From an uncultured Pseudanabaenaceae cyanobacterium (GTDB taxonomy: Bacteria > Cyanobacteriota > Cyanobacteriia > Pseudanabaenales > Pseudanabaenaceae), in the NCBI GenBank assembly GCA_937927915.1, contig CALGKB010000011.1, positions 1-64,000 of the forward strand: a DNA stretch of 64,000 nucleotides. The letters run 5' to 3'. Below the pieces are notes generated by a model that saw nothing but the letters and a program-made list of their open reading frames with translations, did not search any database and was not told where the DNA came from. Each line of letters begins with the position of its first letter. Position 1 is the first letter of the stretch. Below, piece by piece: positions 7,806 through 17,300 of the stretch. The position numbers and the translations under genes were made by a program.

Positions 7806-9338
7806 ATGGTGAAGACAACACTCCTGGCTCTGAGTCTGGCATTGACATTCTCCCCTGCCCTGGCAGAAATTAATCCCATTCTCAAAGTGGGCATTGTACA
7901 ACGCTTTGGCAGACAGGGGGGGGATCGGCTCCTTTTAGAAGCTCCCCCAGGGGAGCAACTACAACTGCGCTTTGGGGGCAGGACAATCCCCACCCAACAG
8001 GTGAATTTTACTGTGGTGCCAGAACTTTTGCCCCAGCCCCAACTAGAGGAAAGGGTAGTTTTGAGCTATCACCGCAGTTTTGAAAATGCCCAAGCCAGTG
8101 CCCATCGCTGGCAGTCCCTCGGCATCAATACGGAGATTGTGCAACCCGATCGGTGGCAGGTGTGGGCAAAACGATCGGACTATGACAACCCTGTGGCGCG
8201 CCGCCTGCTGCTGCAGAAATTGCGCTTCCTTGGTAACAATGTGGCGCAGTTGGAGAGTCGGTGGCTGACTAGCAAGCCTGTTTTGCAGTGGGAAGTAAAT
8301 GGCACTACCTACAGGGGAACGACGGTCGACATCAGCACTAGGAATGGCATTGTCTTGGTCAACCGTGACCCCTATCCTGGCAGCTTCCGTCTGCAGCCCA
8401 ATGCCTTCGGCAGTTTTACCCTGGTCAATTTTGTGCCCCTGGAGACCTACCTGCGGGGAGTTGTGCCCCATGAAATTGGCTATCAGGCTCCCTATAGCGC
8501 TGTACAAGCTCAGGCTGTCCTTGCCCGTACCTATGCCCTTGCCAATCGCCACCGCTTTACGGTAGATGACTACGAAATCTGTGCCACGACCCACTGCCAA
8601 GTCTATGAGGGGTTAAAAAATACCAGCCCCCTTGCCGATCGGGCTATCCAGGAAACCAGGGGCAAAGTCCTCACCTACGGCGGCAAAGTGGTGGATGCCC
8701 TCTACTCCTCCACAACAGGGGGGATAACCGCCAACTTCCATGACCTCTGGGATGGGAATGACCGCCCCTATTTACGCGCTGTGTTTGATACAGTCACACC
8801 GCCCCCCAACCTAGACCTGTCTAGGGAACAGGACTTCCGCCGTTTTATCAATTTGCGCCGTGGTTTTAATGAAGAGGGCTGGCGGACTTTCCGCTGGGAA
8901 AAATTTAGTTCCTTGGAGGAAATGGCTACTACCCTGCGGGAGTTCCTGCGCAAGGCGGGGGATAATCGCACTAACTTTCAACGTATCCGATCGGTGGCAA
9001 TTACAGAGCGTTCCCGTTCAGGGCGGGTGTTGAAAATGGTGGTACAGACGGACGGGGGGACAATCACGATCGAGAAGGACGAAATCCGCGATGCTTTTCA
9101 TGCCCCAGGCAGCACCCTGTTTTATCTAGAGCCGCAGTTTAACGCTGCCCAGGAGCTAGTGGGCTACAAATTTGTAGGGGGGGGCTTGGGCCATGGGGTG
9201 GGTATGAGTCAGACCGGTGCCTACCGTTTAAGCAGGATGGGGTGGAGCTATGAGCGCATTTTAGCCTTTTACTTCCGTGGTACCACCTTAGAGACACTGC
9301 AACCCCAGATGATCGCGCTAGAATGGCAAAAGCCCTAG
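7806..9338 (+). CDS. SpoIID/LytB-domain protein, exported
   Basis: The 510-residue protein starts with a signal peptide ([20 protein letters not shown]) and carries a SpoIID/LytB domain in its middle and C-terminal parts: [43 protein letters not shown] and [16 protein letters not shown]. SpoIID of Bacillus is a lytic transglycosylase for peptidoglycan; cyanobacterial homologues are common but mostly uncharacterised. About 200 N-terminal residues precede the domain and contain a sporulation-repeat-like stretch. It probably acts on the cell wall in the periplasm. It lies directly upstream of tatC. Confidence 0.88.
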   Translation: MVKTTLLALSLALTFSPALAEINPILKVGIVQRFGRQGGDRLLLEAPPGEQLQLRFGGRTIPTQQVNFTVVPELLPQPQLEERVVLSYHRSFENAQASAHRWQSLGINTEIVQPDRWQVWAKRSDYDNPVARRLLLQKLRFLGNNVAQLESRWLTSKPVLQWEVNGTTYRGTTVDISTRNGIVLVNRDPYPGSFRLQPNAFGSFTLVNFVPLETYLRGVVPHEIGYQAPYSAVQAQAVLARTYALANRHRFTVDDYEICATTHCQVYEGLKNTSPLADRAIQETRGKVLTYGGKVVDALYSSTTGGITANFHDLWDGNDRPYLRAVFDTVTPPPNLDLSREQDFRRFINLRRGFNEEGWRTFRWEKFSSLEEMATTLREFLRKAGDNRTNFQRIRSVAITERSRSGRVLKMVVQTDGGTITIEKDEIRDAFHAPGSTLFYLEPQFNAAQELVGYKFVGGGLGHGVGMSQTGAYRLSRMGWSYERILAFYFRGTTLETLQPQMIALEWQKP

Positions 9339-9348
9339 TAAATGCCCT

Positions 9349-10140
9349 ATGACTACGGAACTAGAAACGATCGTGCCCACCGAGAGCAAAGAAAATAGCA
9401 GTGGATTAGCAGAGGGGGGTTTTTGGGTCGGCAGGGGGGAGAACGATGTAGAGATGTCCCTCTTTGACCATTTGGAAGAACTGCGGCAGCGCATTTTTGT
9501 TGCCCTAGGGACAGTGGTGGTGTGTGCCATCGGCTGCTTTGTCTTTGCCCGCCACATTGTGGCTTGGTTGGAGATACCCGCCCAGGGGATTAAATTTTTG
9601 CAGCTTGCCCCAGGGGAATACTTTTTTGTCTCCCTCAAGGTAGCGGGTTACAGTGGATTGCTGCTGGCGGCACCGATGATTGTCTACCAGATTGTCAAGT
9701 TCGTGTTGCCTGGTCTCACCCGCCGCGAAAAGCAGATTGTCACCCCCATCCTCATTGGCTCTAGTACCCTCTTTGTGGCAGGGATTTTCTTTGCCTACTT
9801 TGTCCTCATTCCTGCTGCTCTACGCTTTTTTGTCAGCTACGGGGGGGATGTGGTAGAGCAGTTGTGGTCCATCGATCGTTACTTTGAATTTGTCCTCATT
9901 CTGCTGTTTGGGACGGGTTTAGCCTTCCAGATTCCTGTGATTCAGACCCTGCTGGGCTTACTGGGGGTAGTCAGTTCCCAACAGATGCTCACGGGTTGGC
10001 GCTATGTGGTGTTGGGGGCGGCAGTTTTGGGCGGTGTCCTTACTCCTTCCACTGACCCCACAACGCAGGCACTCCTGGCAGGGGCGGTAGGTGGTCTCTA
10101 TTTTGCCGGCATCGGCATGGTAAAACTCTTGGGCAAATAG
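9349..10140 (+). CDS. tatC: Twin-arginine translocase subunit TatC
   Basis: TatC is the six-helix core receptor of the twin-arginine export pathway in plasma and thylakoid membranes. The 263-residue protein has the family signature [15 protein letters not shown] before the first helix, [11 protein letters not shown], the central [14 protein letters not shown], and six hydrophobic segments. The first 35 residues are a charged extension ([14 protein letters not shown]...), common in cyanobacteria. The gene starts ten bases after the SpoIID-like gene. A probable Tat substrate, the superoxide dismutase, is encoded 33 bases downstream. Confidence 0.95.
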   Translation: MTTELETIVPTESKENSSGLAEGGFWVGRGENDVEMSLFDHLEELRQRIFVALGTVVVCAIGCFVFARHIVAWLEIPAQGIKFLQLAPGEYFFVSLKVAGYSGLLLAAPMIVYQIVKFVLPGLTRREKQIVTPILIGSSTLFVAGIFFAYFVLIPAALRFFVSYGGDVVEQLWSIDRYFEFVLILLFGTGLAFQIPVIQTLLGLLGVVSSQQMLTGWRYVVLGAAVLGGVLTPSTDPTTQALLAGAVGGLYFAGIGMVKLLGK

Positions 10141-10144
10141 CCTC

Positions 10145-10150
10145 TATAAT
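10145..10150 (+). promoter_or_regulatory. Possible -10 box for sodA
   Basis: A perfect TATAAT lies 23 bases before the sodA ATG. No matching -35 box is seen 16-18 bases upstream, so a separate sodA promoter is possible but unproven; read-through from tatC is the alternative. Confidence 0.3.
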
Positions 10151-10173
10151 GCAGGCAAGCGTGGCAATCAGTT

Positions 10174-10896
10174 ATGAATCGTCGCAGTTTTCTCCTCTCC
10201 ACGATCGCTAGTGTAGCCCTATTGCCCCCCCTGGCAGAAGCCCAGGAAATTAAGTCCCTCTATACCTTGCCCCCCCTCCCCTATCCCTACGATGCCCTGG
10301 AACCCTATATCGACGAGGGCACTATGCGCTTCCACCACGATCGGCACCATGCCGCCTATGTTAACAACCTTAACAAAGCCTTGACCCCCTACCCTGAGCT
10401 GCACAACCTCTGTTTGACGGACCTGATCCAGAACCTTGACCAAATCCCTGCCCCCATTCGTACTGCTGTGAGAAACAATGGCGGCGGACACCTCAATCAC
10501 ACCCTGTTCTGGGCAATCATGACTCCCAACGGGGGAGGCACCCCCGCCGGAGCAATAGGAGAGGCGATTACAGCGGAGTTTGGTTCCTTTGCTCAGTTTC
10601 AAGAAGCCTTTGAGCAGGCGGGGTTGAGTGTATTTGGCAGCGGCTGGGTATGGCTAGTTAAAAACGGCGATCGCTTAGAAATTCTCACTACTCCCAATCA
10701 GGACAGCCCCCTCATGCAGGGGAAATATCCCTTGCTGGGCAATGATGTGTGGGAACACGCCTACTATCTCAAGTACCAAAACCGCCGCGGCGATTACTTA
10801 AAAGCCTGGTGGAATGTGGTCAACTGGGAAGTCGTCAATCACCGTTTTAGCCAAAAACCACTTGACCCCAAAAGTGCTAGCATTTATATTATCTAA
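10174..10896 (+). CDS. sodA: Manganese-type superoxide dismutase with Tat-like signal
   Basis: The 240-residue enzyme disproportionates superoxide. Metal ligands can be placed in [21 protein letters not shown] and [15 protein letters not shown]. The segment PNQDSPL carries the Gln typical of Mn enzymes, where Fe enzymes have a different residue, and WNVVNW also fits MnSOD. The first 23 residues, [23 protein letters not shown], form a signal peptide with an RRSFLL twin-arginine motif, so the enzyme is likely exported folded with its metal by the Tat system to the periplasm or thylakoid lumen. It lies 33 bases after tatC. Confidence 0.93.
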   Translation: MNRRSFLLSTIASVALLPPLAEAQEIKSLYTLPPLPYPYDALEPYIDEGTMRFHHDRHHAAYVNNLNKALTPYPELHNLCLTDLIQNLDQIPAPIRTAVRNNGGGHLNHTLFWAIMTPNGGGTPAGAIGEAITAEFGSFAQFQEAFEQAGLSVFGSGWVWLVKNGDRLEILTTPNQDSPLMQGKYPLLGNDVWEHAYYLKYQNRRGDYLKAWWNVVNWEVVNHRFSQKPLDPKSASIYII

Positions 10897-11167
10897 GCCC
10901 CTCTGCGGCGTGCGTGCCTACCTATAATGTTTGTTGATCTATGACAATTTTGTAAGGGGACTATCTTAATCTGACGGCAGTAGACCAATCCTAGTAATTG
11001 GAAACTTTAAGTCAGAGTGACGGTGCCCACCTGGTGTAACCGGGGTCAAAAACTGCGGTAAAACGGCGCAGCGGAGGGGTTTTTCCCTACTCCCCTTGCA
11101 GTCAAAGCAGTCAAGTCTGTTAGCATGGTTTTGGGGGGAAGGTTAGAATAGGGTCTGTTGTTTTCCT
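10897..11167 (+). other. Non-coding stretch, possible structured RNA or leader
   Basis: There is no ORF of note. A TATAAT sits at 10923-10928. CTGCG (11053-11057) pairs with CGCAG (11067-11071), and a short AGGG/CCCT hairpin with TTTTT in its loop follows directly. These could form a leader of the ABC-transporter mRNA or a small RNA. No tRNA, SRP RNA, 6S RNA or known riboswitch core was recognised. Confidence 0.25.
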
Positions 11168-12898
11168 GTGGGTGTATTGCGTAGTTCTTACCTTGCCCTC
11201 CTACCCTACATTAAAACCCAATGGTGGCTGTTAGCTAAAGCCCTCCTTTGCACGATCGTCTACATTGGTGGGATGCCCATTTTGGCGATGGTGTTTGGGC
11301 TGGTGTCAGAGGCAGTGGGGGAGGGCAGTATTAGCAAAATTACCACCGTATCGGGGTACACAGTCTTGCTATTTACAGTGCAGGGCTTTTGTCAGTACGG
11401 GCAGGATGTGATGATGGCAGAGGCAGCTTTGCAGGTGACCAAAAGTTTGCGGGTAGATGCCTTTGCCCACTTACAATCCCTGGATTTGAGTTATTTTGCC
11501 GAGGCGCGGGCGGGGGATTTGTCCTATCGCTTAACGGAAGACATCGATCGCATTGGGGAAGTGATGGCCAAGTTTTTCTATCAGTTTTTGCCCTCGGTGT
11601 TGCAGTTAATTTTGATTTTGGGGTATATGTTTTACCTCAATTGGATTCTCACTCTCACTGTTTTAATTGTTGCTCCTTTGCTGGCGGTGATTGTAGCCTG
11701 GTTTGGCGATCGGATGCTGCATTTGGCACGGCGCAGTCAAGACCAGGTGTCCACCCTTTCTGCCTTTTTGGCGGAGATTTTTAGTGGCATTCGCTTAGTG
11801 CGGGCATTTGGCGCCGAAGAGTTTGAAACCCACAGATTTCAGCAGGCAGCGGAACTGCACAGACAGAGTAAATATGCCACCGATCGGATTCGCTCTATCC
11901 AGTACCCCGTCGTCAGTTTGCTACAGGCAGTTGCTATTATCATCCTCATTTGGATTGCCGTGTGGCAGATTGCCCAGGGGGCGTTAGAGGTAAAAAACTT
12001 TGTCTCCTTTTGTGCCGCTGTCGCCCTCCTAATTGACCCCATTCGAAATGTGACTAATAACTACAACGAACTAAAACAGGTGCAGGCATCCACCGATCGG
12101 GTGTTTGAATTGTTTCAACTGCAACCAGCAGTAACAGAGCGATCGGATGCAGTGGATTTGGGGGCAATTCAGGGGAAGATTGAGTTTAGGGGGGTCTATT
12201 TCCAATATCCTGACCAGCGGGATTGGGTGTTAAAAAATATCAGCACTATCATCTACCCAGGGGAAATTGTTGCCCTAGTGGGGACATCGGGGGCAGGGAA
12301 AAGTACGCTCCTAAATTTGTTATTGCGTTTTTATGACCCCCAGCAAGGAAAAGTCCTCATTGATGACCAGGACATTAGGCAAGTTACCCTCCGCAGTTTA
12401 CGCCGCCAAATTGCCATCGTGCCCCAGGAAACCCTTCTTTTTTCCGGTACCATAGCTGCCAATATTGCCTTTGGTAAAACCCATATCGATCGGGCAGAGA
12501 TTGAGAGAGCCGCCCGCATTGCCAACGCCCATGATTTCATTATGGCACTGCCTCAACAATACGACACTTGGGTAGGGGAACGGGGAGTAAACCTGTCAGG
12601 AGGACAGCGACAGAGAATAGCCATTGCCAGAGCTGTTTTACACAACCCCAAAATTCTGCTGTTGGATGAGGCTACTTCTGCCCTTGATAGTGAATCGGAA
12701 GCCCTAGTGCAAGAAGCCCTACAACGCTTGATGGTCGATCGGACGGTATTAGTTATCGCCCACCGCCTAGCAACAGTGAAAAATTGCGATCGGATTTTTG
12801 TCTTAGAAAAGGGGCAGATTATTGAGTCAGGTAACCACCAGGAATTACTAGCCCTCAATGGTCGCTATAGCCAACTCCATGCCCTTCAGTTTTCTTAG
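11168..12898 (+). CDS. ABC exporter, fused permease and ATPase
   Basis: The 576-residue protein is a half-transporter of the MsbA/HlyB-like exporter class that works as a dimer in the cytoplasmic membrane. Residues 1-310 hold about six membrane helices. The ATPase half has Walker A GTSGAGKSTLLN, Q-loop IVPQETLLFSG, signature LSGGQRQRIAIARA, Walker B ILLLDEATSALD and an H-loop in VIAHRLATV. Substrate is unknown; lipids, polysaccharide units or peptides are all possible. It begins at GTG 11168, with a weak ribosome binding site. Its 3' end overlaps the convergent dedA remnant by 44 bases. Confidence 0.9.
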   Translation: MGVLRSSYLALLPYIKTQWWLLAKALLCTIVYIGGMPILAMVFGLVSEAVGEGSISKITTVSGYTVLLFTVQGFCQYGQDVMMAEAALQVTKSLRVDAFAHLQSLDLSYFAEARAGDLSYRLTEDIDRIGEVMAKFFYQFLPSVLQLILILGYMFYLNWILTLTVLIVAPLLAVIVAWFGDRMLHLARRSQDQVSTLSAFLAEIFSGIRLVRAFGAEEFETHRFQQAAELHRQSKYATDRIRSIQYPVVSLLQAVAIIILIWIAVWQIAQGALEVKNFVSFCAAVALLIDPIRNVTNNYNELKQVQASTDRVFELFQLQPAVTERSDAVDLGAIQGKIEFRGVYFQYPDQRDWVLKNISTIIYPGEIVALVGTSGAGKSTLLNLLLRFYDPQQGKVLIDDQDIRQVTLRSLRRQIAIVPQETLLFSGTIAANIAFGKTHIDRAEIERAARIANAHDFIMALPQQYDTWVGERGVNLSGGQRQRIAIARAVLHNPKILLLDEATSALDSESEALVQEALQRLMVDRTVLVIAHRLATVKNCDRIFVLEKGQIIESGNHQELLALNGRYSQLHALQFS

Positions 12899-13485
12899 TA
12901 GTGGCACTGTGCCAAAACCAAATAATCATTGCCAACAGGGCGAGGACAGCAAACCGCAACACATAGCTCACCAAATCCGAGAGGGGAATAAACTGACCAC
13001 AGAAGTAGGCTAGAGAAGTCATGGTCACGCCCCAGATGATTGCCCCCAAACTGTTAAAGAGCAAAAAACGGGGGTAGCTCATACCCGCAATACCCGCCAA
13101 AGGACCGGCAAATATCCGCAACAGCGCCACAAATCTGCCCCACAGGACCGCCCGATCGGCATTGGCATGGAAGTTCCCGCTCCACATGACCAGGGGGAAT
13201 GGCAAACCAGTGGGCTATTTTTGTGACCAGGGGAAGACCGCCCCACCGCCCCAGCCAGTAGCCACAGCTGTCACCGATGATTGCCCCCCCGATCGCGCTC
13301 AGCAACACCCCGCCATAACTCAACTCCCCGTTGCCCGCCAAAAAACCACCGATCAAAGTTAAAGTTTCCCCTGGCAGCGGGATACCAGCATTTTCCAGTA
13401 AAATCCCTGCCAAAATCACGCCATAACCGTAATGATGCGCCAGCTGCAAAAGAGTATCTAAGGCAAAAATTTCCGCCACAGCCAC
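12855..13485 (-). pseudogene. DedA-family membrane protein, frameshifted
   Basis: Two overlapping minus-strand ORFs make up one DedA protein. The upstream ORF (13485 to about 13190) gives the N-terminal half with GILLENAGIPLPGETLTLIGGFLAG and GDSCGYWLGRWGGLPLV, up to PPGHVER. The rest of the family sequence, GRFVALLRIFAGPLAGIAGMSYPRFLLFN, continues in another frame to 12855. The break is near 13180-13190 and corresponds to one extra base, or two missing, in the segment before the GRF motif. It does not sit in a homopolymer, so a simple run-length sequencing error is less likely. DedA proteins are lipid scramblase-like; this copy is probably inactive unless frameshifting occurs. Confidence 0.85.
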
Positions 13486-13604
13486 CTAAACTAAAACCAA
13501 GCTTTAACTTTCTTCATTATATTGTCATCCCTACGCCTGCTGAGCTTGTCTTAGAAAGACCCTCTTTCTGCTAACATCAAATCCACAGCGCCAGCGAAGT
13601 TACC

Positions 13605-13943
13605 ATGCAACTAGCAGAACTCTTAAAAAACCTCAAATTCAACGACCAGGGCTTGATCCCCGTTATTACCCAGGACTACCAAGACAACACCGTCCTGATG
13701 ATGGCATGGATGAATGCAGAAGCGATCGCTAAGACCCTAGAAACAGGGGAAGTACACTACTGGAGCCGATCGCGGCAGGAACTGTGGCACAAGGGGGCAA
13801 CCTCAGGGCACATCCAAAAACTCAAGCAATTTTTCTATGACTGTGATGGCGACACGCTGCTAGTCAAAGTAGAACAACTAGGGGGAATTGCTTGTCACAC
13901 AGGGGCGCGCAGTTGTTTCTTTACAGAAGTCAGCCTCGACTAG
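13605..13943 (+). CDS. hisI: Phosphoribosyl-AMP cyclohydrolase
   Basis: HisI opens the adenine ring of phosphoribosyl-AMP in histidine synthesis, using Zn2+ and Mg2+. The 112-residue protein has [24 protein letters not shown], the Asp-rich DCDGDTLL and the Cys motif [10 protein letters not shown]. It lacks the HisE pyrophosphohydrolase domain that is often fused, so hisE must be elsewhere. The stop codon overlaps the convergent GNAT gene by four bases. Confidence 0.96.
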   Translation: MQLAELLKNLKFNDQGLIPVITQDYQDNTVLMMAWMNAEAIAKTLETGEVHYWSRSRQELWHKGATSGHIQKLKQFFYDCDGDTLLVKVEQLGGIACHTGARSCFFTEVSLD

Positions 13944-14440
13944 TTATACCAGAACATCCCTTTAATCCCTTCCGGGTCAGGGCAAAAACCAAGGCGCTTA
14001 TAAAACTCCACCACATGGGCATCGGCAAATAAACTGATGTTACTGATGTCAGCACGGCGCAGCTCATTGATCAACTCCAGCATCAGTGCCCGCCCCAACC
14101 CCCGATTTTGAAATTCCGGATGGATTGCTACATCCCAGATCGTGGCATTGAAGGCGTGGTCAGAGGTAGCCCTGGCAAAGCCAATCAGGCGCTGATAGGA
14201 CCCACGAAAGTACCACAGGGAAGCCACCACAAAACTGTGTTGCAAAGCCTTTTTTACCTTGTGCAGAGGACGGCGTGACCAACCCACCGCATCGCAAAGT
14301 TCTTCCAGTTCGTAGAGGTCAATGTTTTTGTCCGTGCTGAAGTATATCTGCTCCGTATAGCCTGGCAACCGCCGCATCTTGGCTTTCTTTGCCGCTTCGG
14401 GAACTTCGGTGGTACTAAACAGGCTTTTCCAAAACACCAT
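13940..14440 (-). CDS. GNAT acetyltransferase, Ycf52/NSI-like
   Basis: The 166-residue protein is a GCN5-related N-acetyltransferase. The acetyl-CoA-binding motif is [22 protein letters not shown], followed by the [18 protein letters not shown] strand-helix. The segment [17 protein letters not shown] resembles the GNAT family encoded by the plastid gene ycf52 and the chloroplast NSI protein, which acetylates photosynthetic proteins. That link is from recognition of the pattern, so the substrate is an inference. The gene overlaps hisI by four bases tail to tail. Confidence 0.8.
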   Translation of the reverse strand: MVFWKSLFSTTEVPEAAKKAKMRRLPGYTEQIYFSTDKNIDLYELEELCDAVGWSRRPLHKVKKALQHSFVVASLWYFRGSYQRLIGFARATSDHAFNATIWDVAIHPEFQNRGLGRALMLELINELRRADISNISLFADAHVVEFYKRLGFCPDPEGIKGMFWYN

Positions 14441-14469
14441 GATTGCCTAGTCTCTATGGATTGAGTGTA

Positions 14470-15684
14470 CTACGTCTGGTTGGTAATTGCGTATTTATCC
14501 TTGCCCCGCCCCAGGGCAAATTTCACCGATTCTGCCACATTGTCACTACAAGTGACCAAAAATACTGCTAAAGCAAGAAGAGAAATCAAACTGGCAATCC
14601 AGAACACCGTTACCAAGGGCACCCCCTTGGGCAACAACTGCATCACCCACCCCACCACACTGGCAGAAGTGGCAATGCCCACATCAAACCCTAACCAGGC
14701 TGTCCCCATCACCGTCCCCCGCTCTGGGGGAGAAGTCCGATCGGCTAACCAGGCAATCACCGTTGGAATGGCTGTCCCCGCTGCCACACCGTCGATAATC
14801 GCCCCCACCACGATCGCTTCTGAGGAAGTAGCAGTTGCCACGATGAGCATGGACAGGGCATAGCAGACTAGGGAAAAGGTGATAAAAATACCGCGACCAT
14901 AGCGATCACCCAGACTCGCTACCGGCAGGCGAAAGATAAATTGCGCCATCGAAGCAGCGGCATAAAAGGTACCCGCCCTCACCCCCAGTTGCAATTCCTC
15001 CAGCAGTTTGGGCAAGTAGGTACTGACAATGCCAAAGACCATCCCCACCGCTAGCAGGACAAAGGCAGGGGATCGCACCCTAGCTGTAGTGACTAATTCC
15101 CAAATGGGCAGAGGTTTTTGCTGGCAGGCAGGGCAGGGCGTGTAGACATCCTGGACAAAGAGAGTACAGACCAACCCAATCATGGCAAAAGTAGCAGCCA
15201 TGGCAAAGGCAGCCCCATACCCCCACTCCTGTCGGAGGGTGTCCCCTGCCCAGGGACCCAAACCCAAGCCCAAGGGATTGACCAAACTGAGAAACCCGAT
15301 CACCTGTCCCCGCTTCCCTGGCGGCGCTATATCCCCCATCAGAGCAGCATAGCCAGTAGCAAAGGAACCCACCGCCAAGGCATGGATCGGCCGCAGAGCA
15401 ATCACAATAGGGACATGGGGCAACAGCCCGTAGAGGAGGGGAATCGTTCCCGCAATTATTAAACCCAGCTGCATCGATCGTTTTCTGCCCCAGCGATCAG
15501 CCAAGCGCCCCAAAGCGCCGCGAAAGAGAATCAGCCCTGTGGCAAAAGCCGCCATCACCAAGCCTACATAGGCCTCTCCCCTCAACTCCTCTCCCACATA
15601 GAGGGGCATAATTGGCAGATTACACCCCATGCTAGACCAAAAAGAAAGACCAGCAATGAAAGCAAAGACAGCACAGACAAACAT
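14470..15684 (-). CDS. Major facilitator superfamily transporter
   Basis: The 404-residue protein has about twelve membrane helices and the MFS loop motif GRLADRWGRKRSMQLG between helices 2 and 3, repeated in weaker form as ASLGDRYGRGIFI in the second half. The central loop contains a CPAC motif (YTPCPACQQKP), unusual for this family. It resembles drug or multidrug efflux permeases; substrate unknown. The gene lies five bases downstream of the DEAD-box helicase gene on the same strand, so they may be co-transcribed. Confidence 0.85.
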   Translation of the reverse strand: MFVCAVFAFIAGLSFWSSMGCNLPIMPLYVGEELRGEAYVGLVMAAFATGLILFRGALGRLADRWGRKRSMQLGLIIAGTIPLLYGLLPHVPIVIALRPIHALAVGSFATGYAALMGDIAPPGKRGQVIGFLSLVNPLGLGLGPWAGDTLRQEWGYGAAFAMAATFAMIGLVCTLFVQDVYTPCPACQQKPLPIWELVTTARVRSPAFVLLAVGMVFGIVSTYLPKLLEELQLGVRAGTFYAAASMAQFIFRLPVASLGDRYGRGIFITFSLVCYALSMLIVATATSSEAIVVGAIIDGVAAGTAIPTVIAWLADRTSPPERGTVMGTAWLGFDVGIATSASVVGWVMQLLPKGVPLVTVFWIASLISLLALAVFLVTCSDNVAESVKFALGRGKDKYAITNQT

Positions 15685-15689
15685 GAGAA

Positions 15690-17087
15690 CTAACGTTTAG
15701 GACTACCCACAATCCTGGGGGCAGAATTATGATGACGACGGAGGGGCTTAGGCGGTTGCTTGGCCAAAATCTCCATCACTGCCTTTTCCGCCCGATCGGA
15801 TTGCATCTGGGAGTATGCCAACTGTAAAGCCGCTGCCGCTACTGCCTGGGGGTCATAAATCTCAGTCAGTTGAGAGACTAGAGGGAGAAAGGAGGCAAGG
15901 CGCTCCCCTGCCAGGGCATTGTGAATTTGGGTGGTAAAGCGGGCAATCCAACAGGCTTGTAATTGTTGCAGCGTGGGCATTTCGTAGATTTTAATCGGCT
16001 GTCCCGTCAGCTTCTCCAGTTGCTTGAGACGATACTTTTCCTTGGCGGTAATCAGGGAAATTGCCTTGCCCGTCCTGCCTGCCCTACCTGTGCGCCCAAT
16101 GCGGTGGATGTAGCGATCGGGGTCATCGGGCAAATCCACATTAAAGACATGGGTAAGTCCGTCGATGTCCAAGCCCCTAGCGGCAATATCCGTTGCCACA
16201 ATCCACCTCACCTGCTGAGTGCGGAATCTTCTGATCAACATTTCCCGCTGTGCCTGGGAGAGATTGCCGTGGTATTCATCCACCGAATGTCCCGCTTCCT
16301 GCAGGAGAGTATTCAGGCGGCTGGCAGCCTCCTTTGTACGCACAAAGATAATCGCTGACTCTGGCGCTTCCAACTCTAGGATCGGTAACAATGCCTCTTC
16401 CTTGCTGAGGTGGGAGGGGACAAAATAGGCCTGCTGCTCAATTTGCTTTTTGGTGACCGTATCGCTTTTAATCTGCACCGTAACAGGGTTTTGCAGATAG
16501 CGCTGCACCAGTTTTTGCACCGCCAAGGGCATCGTGGCAGAGAAAAAGGCAGACTGCTTAGCAGGGGGGGTAGCACTGAGAATCCTCTCCACATCCTCAA
16601 TGAACCCCATGTTCAACATCTCGTCCGCCTCATCCAGGACAAAATAGCGCAGATGCTGCAAGTCCAGGACACCCCGCTCCATAAGGTCAATCACCCGCCC
16701 CGGTGTACCCACTACCACCTGCACCCCCTGCTCCAATTGCTTGATCTGCCGATCGATGGACTGCCCCCCATAAACACAGGCAATGCGCGCTCCCCCTGGT
16801 TTGAGATTAAAGCTTTTTACCGCCTGCATCACCTGCAGTGCCAACTCCCGCGTGGGGGTAAGAATCATCCCCTGTAAATGGGGGTTTTTGGTATCGATCA
16901 ACTCCAACATAGGTAGAGAAAAGGCGGCTGTCTTTCCCGTCCCCGTCTGGGCTAGACCTAATACATCCCGTCCCATGAGTAAATGGGGAATTGCCTGGGC
17001 TTGAATGGGAGTGGGGCTGACAAAACCCAGGTGCTGTAAAAGTGCGACACGCTCTGCTGAAATACCAAGGTCAAGAAAAGTGGGCAT
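15690..17087 (-). CDS. DEAD-box RNA helicase (CrhR/DeaD-like)
   Basis: The 465-residue ATP-dependent RNA helicase shows all core motifs: Q motif with GFVSPTPIQ, motif I AQTGTGKT, PTRELA, TPGR, DEAD, SAT, ARGLDI and HRIGRTGRAGR. The C-terminal 100 residues are helical with a basic tail. Size and architecture fit the cyanobacterial CrhR helicase, which is induced by cold and redox state in Synechocystis. AGGAG lies nine bases before the ATG. The upstream 210 bases divide it from the divergent carB. Confidence 0.93.
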   Translation of the reverse strand: MPTFLDLGISAERVALLQHLGFVSPTPIQAQAIPHLLMGRDVLGLAQTGTGKTAAFSLPMLELIDTKNPHLQGMILTPTRELALQVMQAVKSFNLKPGGARIACVYGGQSIDRQIKQLEQGVQVVVGTPGRVIDLMERGVLDLQHLRYFVLDEADEMLNMGFIEDVERILSATPPAKQSAFFSATMPLAVQKLVQRYLQNPVTVQIKSDTVTKKQIEQQAYFVPSHLSKEEALLPILELEAPESAIIFVRTKEAASRLNTLLQEAGHSVDEYHGNLSQAQREMLIRRFRTQQVRWIVATDIAARGLDIDGLTHVFNVDLPDDPDRYIHRIGRTGRAGRTGKAISLITAKEKYRLKQLEKLTGQPIKIYEMPTLQQLQACWIARFTTQIHNALAGERLASFLPLVSQLTEIYDPQAVAAAALQLAYSQMQSDRAEKAVMEILAKQPPKPLRRHHNSAPRIVGSPKR

Positions 17088-17300
17088 AGTTGCTCCTGTT
17101 TGTGTTTACCGTTGCCCAGCCCTTCCTTGAGAGACGTCACTAAACTTCCACAGGTAGAACGGGCAAGTATTTTATCATACCCCATCATAAGGGATTTTGT
17201 TAAGTTGTGTAAAGACTACTGTCGTAAACTTGCTTACATACAGGGGTGGTGGGAGGGGGTAGAATTAACCTCTAACTGTAAAGCGTAGTTTGGAACCCCC

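Noticed and set aside
14465-14863. 132-residue ORF antisense to the MFS gene
   Set aside because: The minus strand has a clear transporter; this is a shadow frame.
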